Below are positions 5,254 to 5,497 of a DNA stretch of 5,497 nt, in pieces. The notes beneath the pieces are model-generated. The model did no database searches. It had not been told where the DNA came from and worked only from the letters and a program-made list of their open reading frames with translations. Each line of letters opens with the position of its first letter. The first letter of the stretch is position 1. Source of the stretch: an uncultured Caryophanales bacterium (GTDB lineage: Bacteria; Bacillota_I; Bacilli_A; RF39; UBA660); the NCBI GenBank assembly GCA_946402785.1, contig CAMIXP010000088.1, positions 1 to 5,497 on the forward strand, in the 5' to 3' direction. The position numbers were made by a program, and so were the translations under genes.

Positions 5254-5270
5254 ATGCCTAAATTTACACA
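5254..5270 (-). repeat. Intergenic motif TGTGTAAATTTAGGCAT, copy 2
   Basis: The minus strand reads TGTGTAAATTTAGGCAT (5270-5254) just after the T-run at the 5S 3' end. It equals copy 1 (2625-2639) apart from two extra T. Both copies follow a terminator-like T-run, precede an extended -10 promoter, and are followed at a short distance by ATAGAAAAT (5237-5229 and 2617-2609). Confidence 0.4.
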
Positions 5271-5280
5271 AAAAAAAATT

Positions 5281-5384
5281 CTTGGCAACTACCTATCTTC
5301 GCTTAGACTATTTTCGGCGTTTAGTGGCTTAACTTCTGTGTTCGGGATGGGAACAGGTGTACCTCACTAGCTATCGTTACCAAG
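5281..5384 (-). rRNA. rrf: 5S ribosomal RNA
   Basis: The minus strand from 5384 begins CTTGGTAACGATAGC and ends GATAGGTAGTTGCCAAG; the two ends pair as helix I (9 bp with one G-U). Inside are the highly conserved core CCTGTTCCCATCCCGAACAC and the following AGAAGTTAAGCC; helix II pairs TAGTG with CACTA. The gene is about 104 nt, against 115-120 nt in most bacteria, because the helix IV arm after GCCGAAAATAGT is cut to a few bases. Such short 5S rRNAs are known from Mollicutes and relatives. Exact ends may be off by one to three bases. It is transcribed with the 23S upstream and towards tsaE. Confidence 0.93.
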
Positions 5385-5393
5385 AAAAATATT

Positions 5394-5409
5394 AGAGAAA
5401 TAATTCTCT
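5394..5409 (-). other. Hairpin in the 23S-5S spacer
   Basis: A 6-bp stem (5394-5399 with 5404-5409) with a 4-nt loop lies in the transcribed spacer about 10 nt before the 5S. It may help the precursor fold or be cut during 5S maturation. The stem is AT-rich and the role is inferred only from position. Confidence 0.3.
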
Positions 5410-5448
5410 GAAAACTTAGATATTGTGTTCATCAAATTATTAAATTAT

Positions 5449-5497
5449 GATTAAATCCTCGATCTATTAGTACTGGTCAACTCAAAATGTCACCATT
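5449..5497 (-). rRNA. rrl: 23S ribosomal RNA, 3' end only
   Basis: The minus strand contains the conserved 23S 3' region GACCAGTACTAATAGATCGA (5477-5458) and then GGATTTAATC, the half of the terminal helix that pairs with the 23S 5' end. Only about 49 nt are inside the window, and the gene continues past the right edge. The mature 3' end is placed near 5449 by comparison with other bacteria and may be off by a few bases. The 64-nt spacer to the 5S holds no tRNA gene. Confidence 0.9.

Noticed and set aside
5385..5448. tRNA gene in the 23S-5S spacer
   Set aside because: The 64-nt spacer is AT-rich, has no T-loop GTTCGA-like sequence and no cloverleaf; only a small hairpin is seen.
1..5497. CRISPR array, insertion sequence, riboswitch or T-box
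   Set aside because: No regularly spaced direct repeats, transposase, terminal inverted repeats or long structured leader were found. The leaders before fucO, tsaD and tsaE appear to be under about 20 nt, too short for a riboswitch.

Overview
The window looks like chromosome of a low-GC Gram-positive bacterium, probably a gut-type Bacilli/Erysipelotrichia or RF39-like lineage close to the Mollicutes. The evidence is AT-rich coding DNA, strong AGGTG/GGAGG ribosome binding sites, extended -10 promoters and an unusually short (about 104 nt) Mollicutes-like 5S rRNA. TGA ends two genes (tsaE, tsaB), so the standard bacterial code applies and Mycoplasma/Spiroplasma are unlikely. Every recognised gene is on the minus strand, so transcription runs from right to left.

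Layout, in the direction of transcription: (1) the 3' end of a 23S rRNA (window edge to about 5449), a roughly 64-nt spacer, 5S rRNA (5384-5281) and an rRNA terminator (5228-5206). (2) A tsaE-tsaB-rimI cluster (5179-3706) joined by ATGA stop/start overlaps, then tsaD (3658-2654) after a hairpin and its own extended -10. TsaB, TsaD and TsaE are three of the four bacterial proteins that make N6-threonylcarbamoyladenosine (t6A) at position 37 of ANN-decoding tRNAs. The fourth, TsaC/Sua5, is not here. RimI is the usual GNAT-family companion. (3) A two-gene operon of a FucO-type iron-dependent lactaldehyde reductase/1,2-propanediol dehydrogenase (2551-1400) and a stand-alone FIST-domain protein (1385-198), ending in a strong terminator. 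(4) The first 39 codons of a small hydrophobic protein (117-1) that leaves the window.

Most of the window is conserved housekeeping DNA. Four things deserve a second look. Four perfect TTATCCACA DnaA-box sequences, plus near-matches and a perfect inverted repeat of TTTCCACA, lie in the tsaB-rimI coding region, and I saw no perfect box elsewhere. The FIST/alcohol dehydrogenase pairing has no obvious sensory output partner. Terminators, stop codons and the next promoter are packed on top of each other at several junctions. The 5S rRNA is very short. I see no CRISPR array, insertion sequence, tRNA gene or phage gene. No gene-free stretch exceeds 300 bases; the longest protein-gene-free part is the rRNA end (5180-5497).
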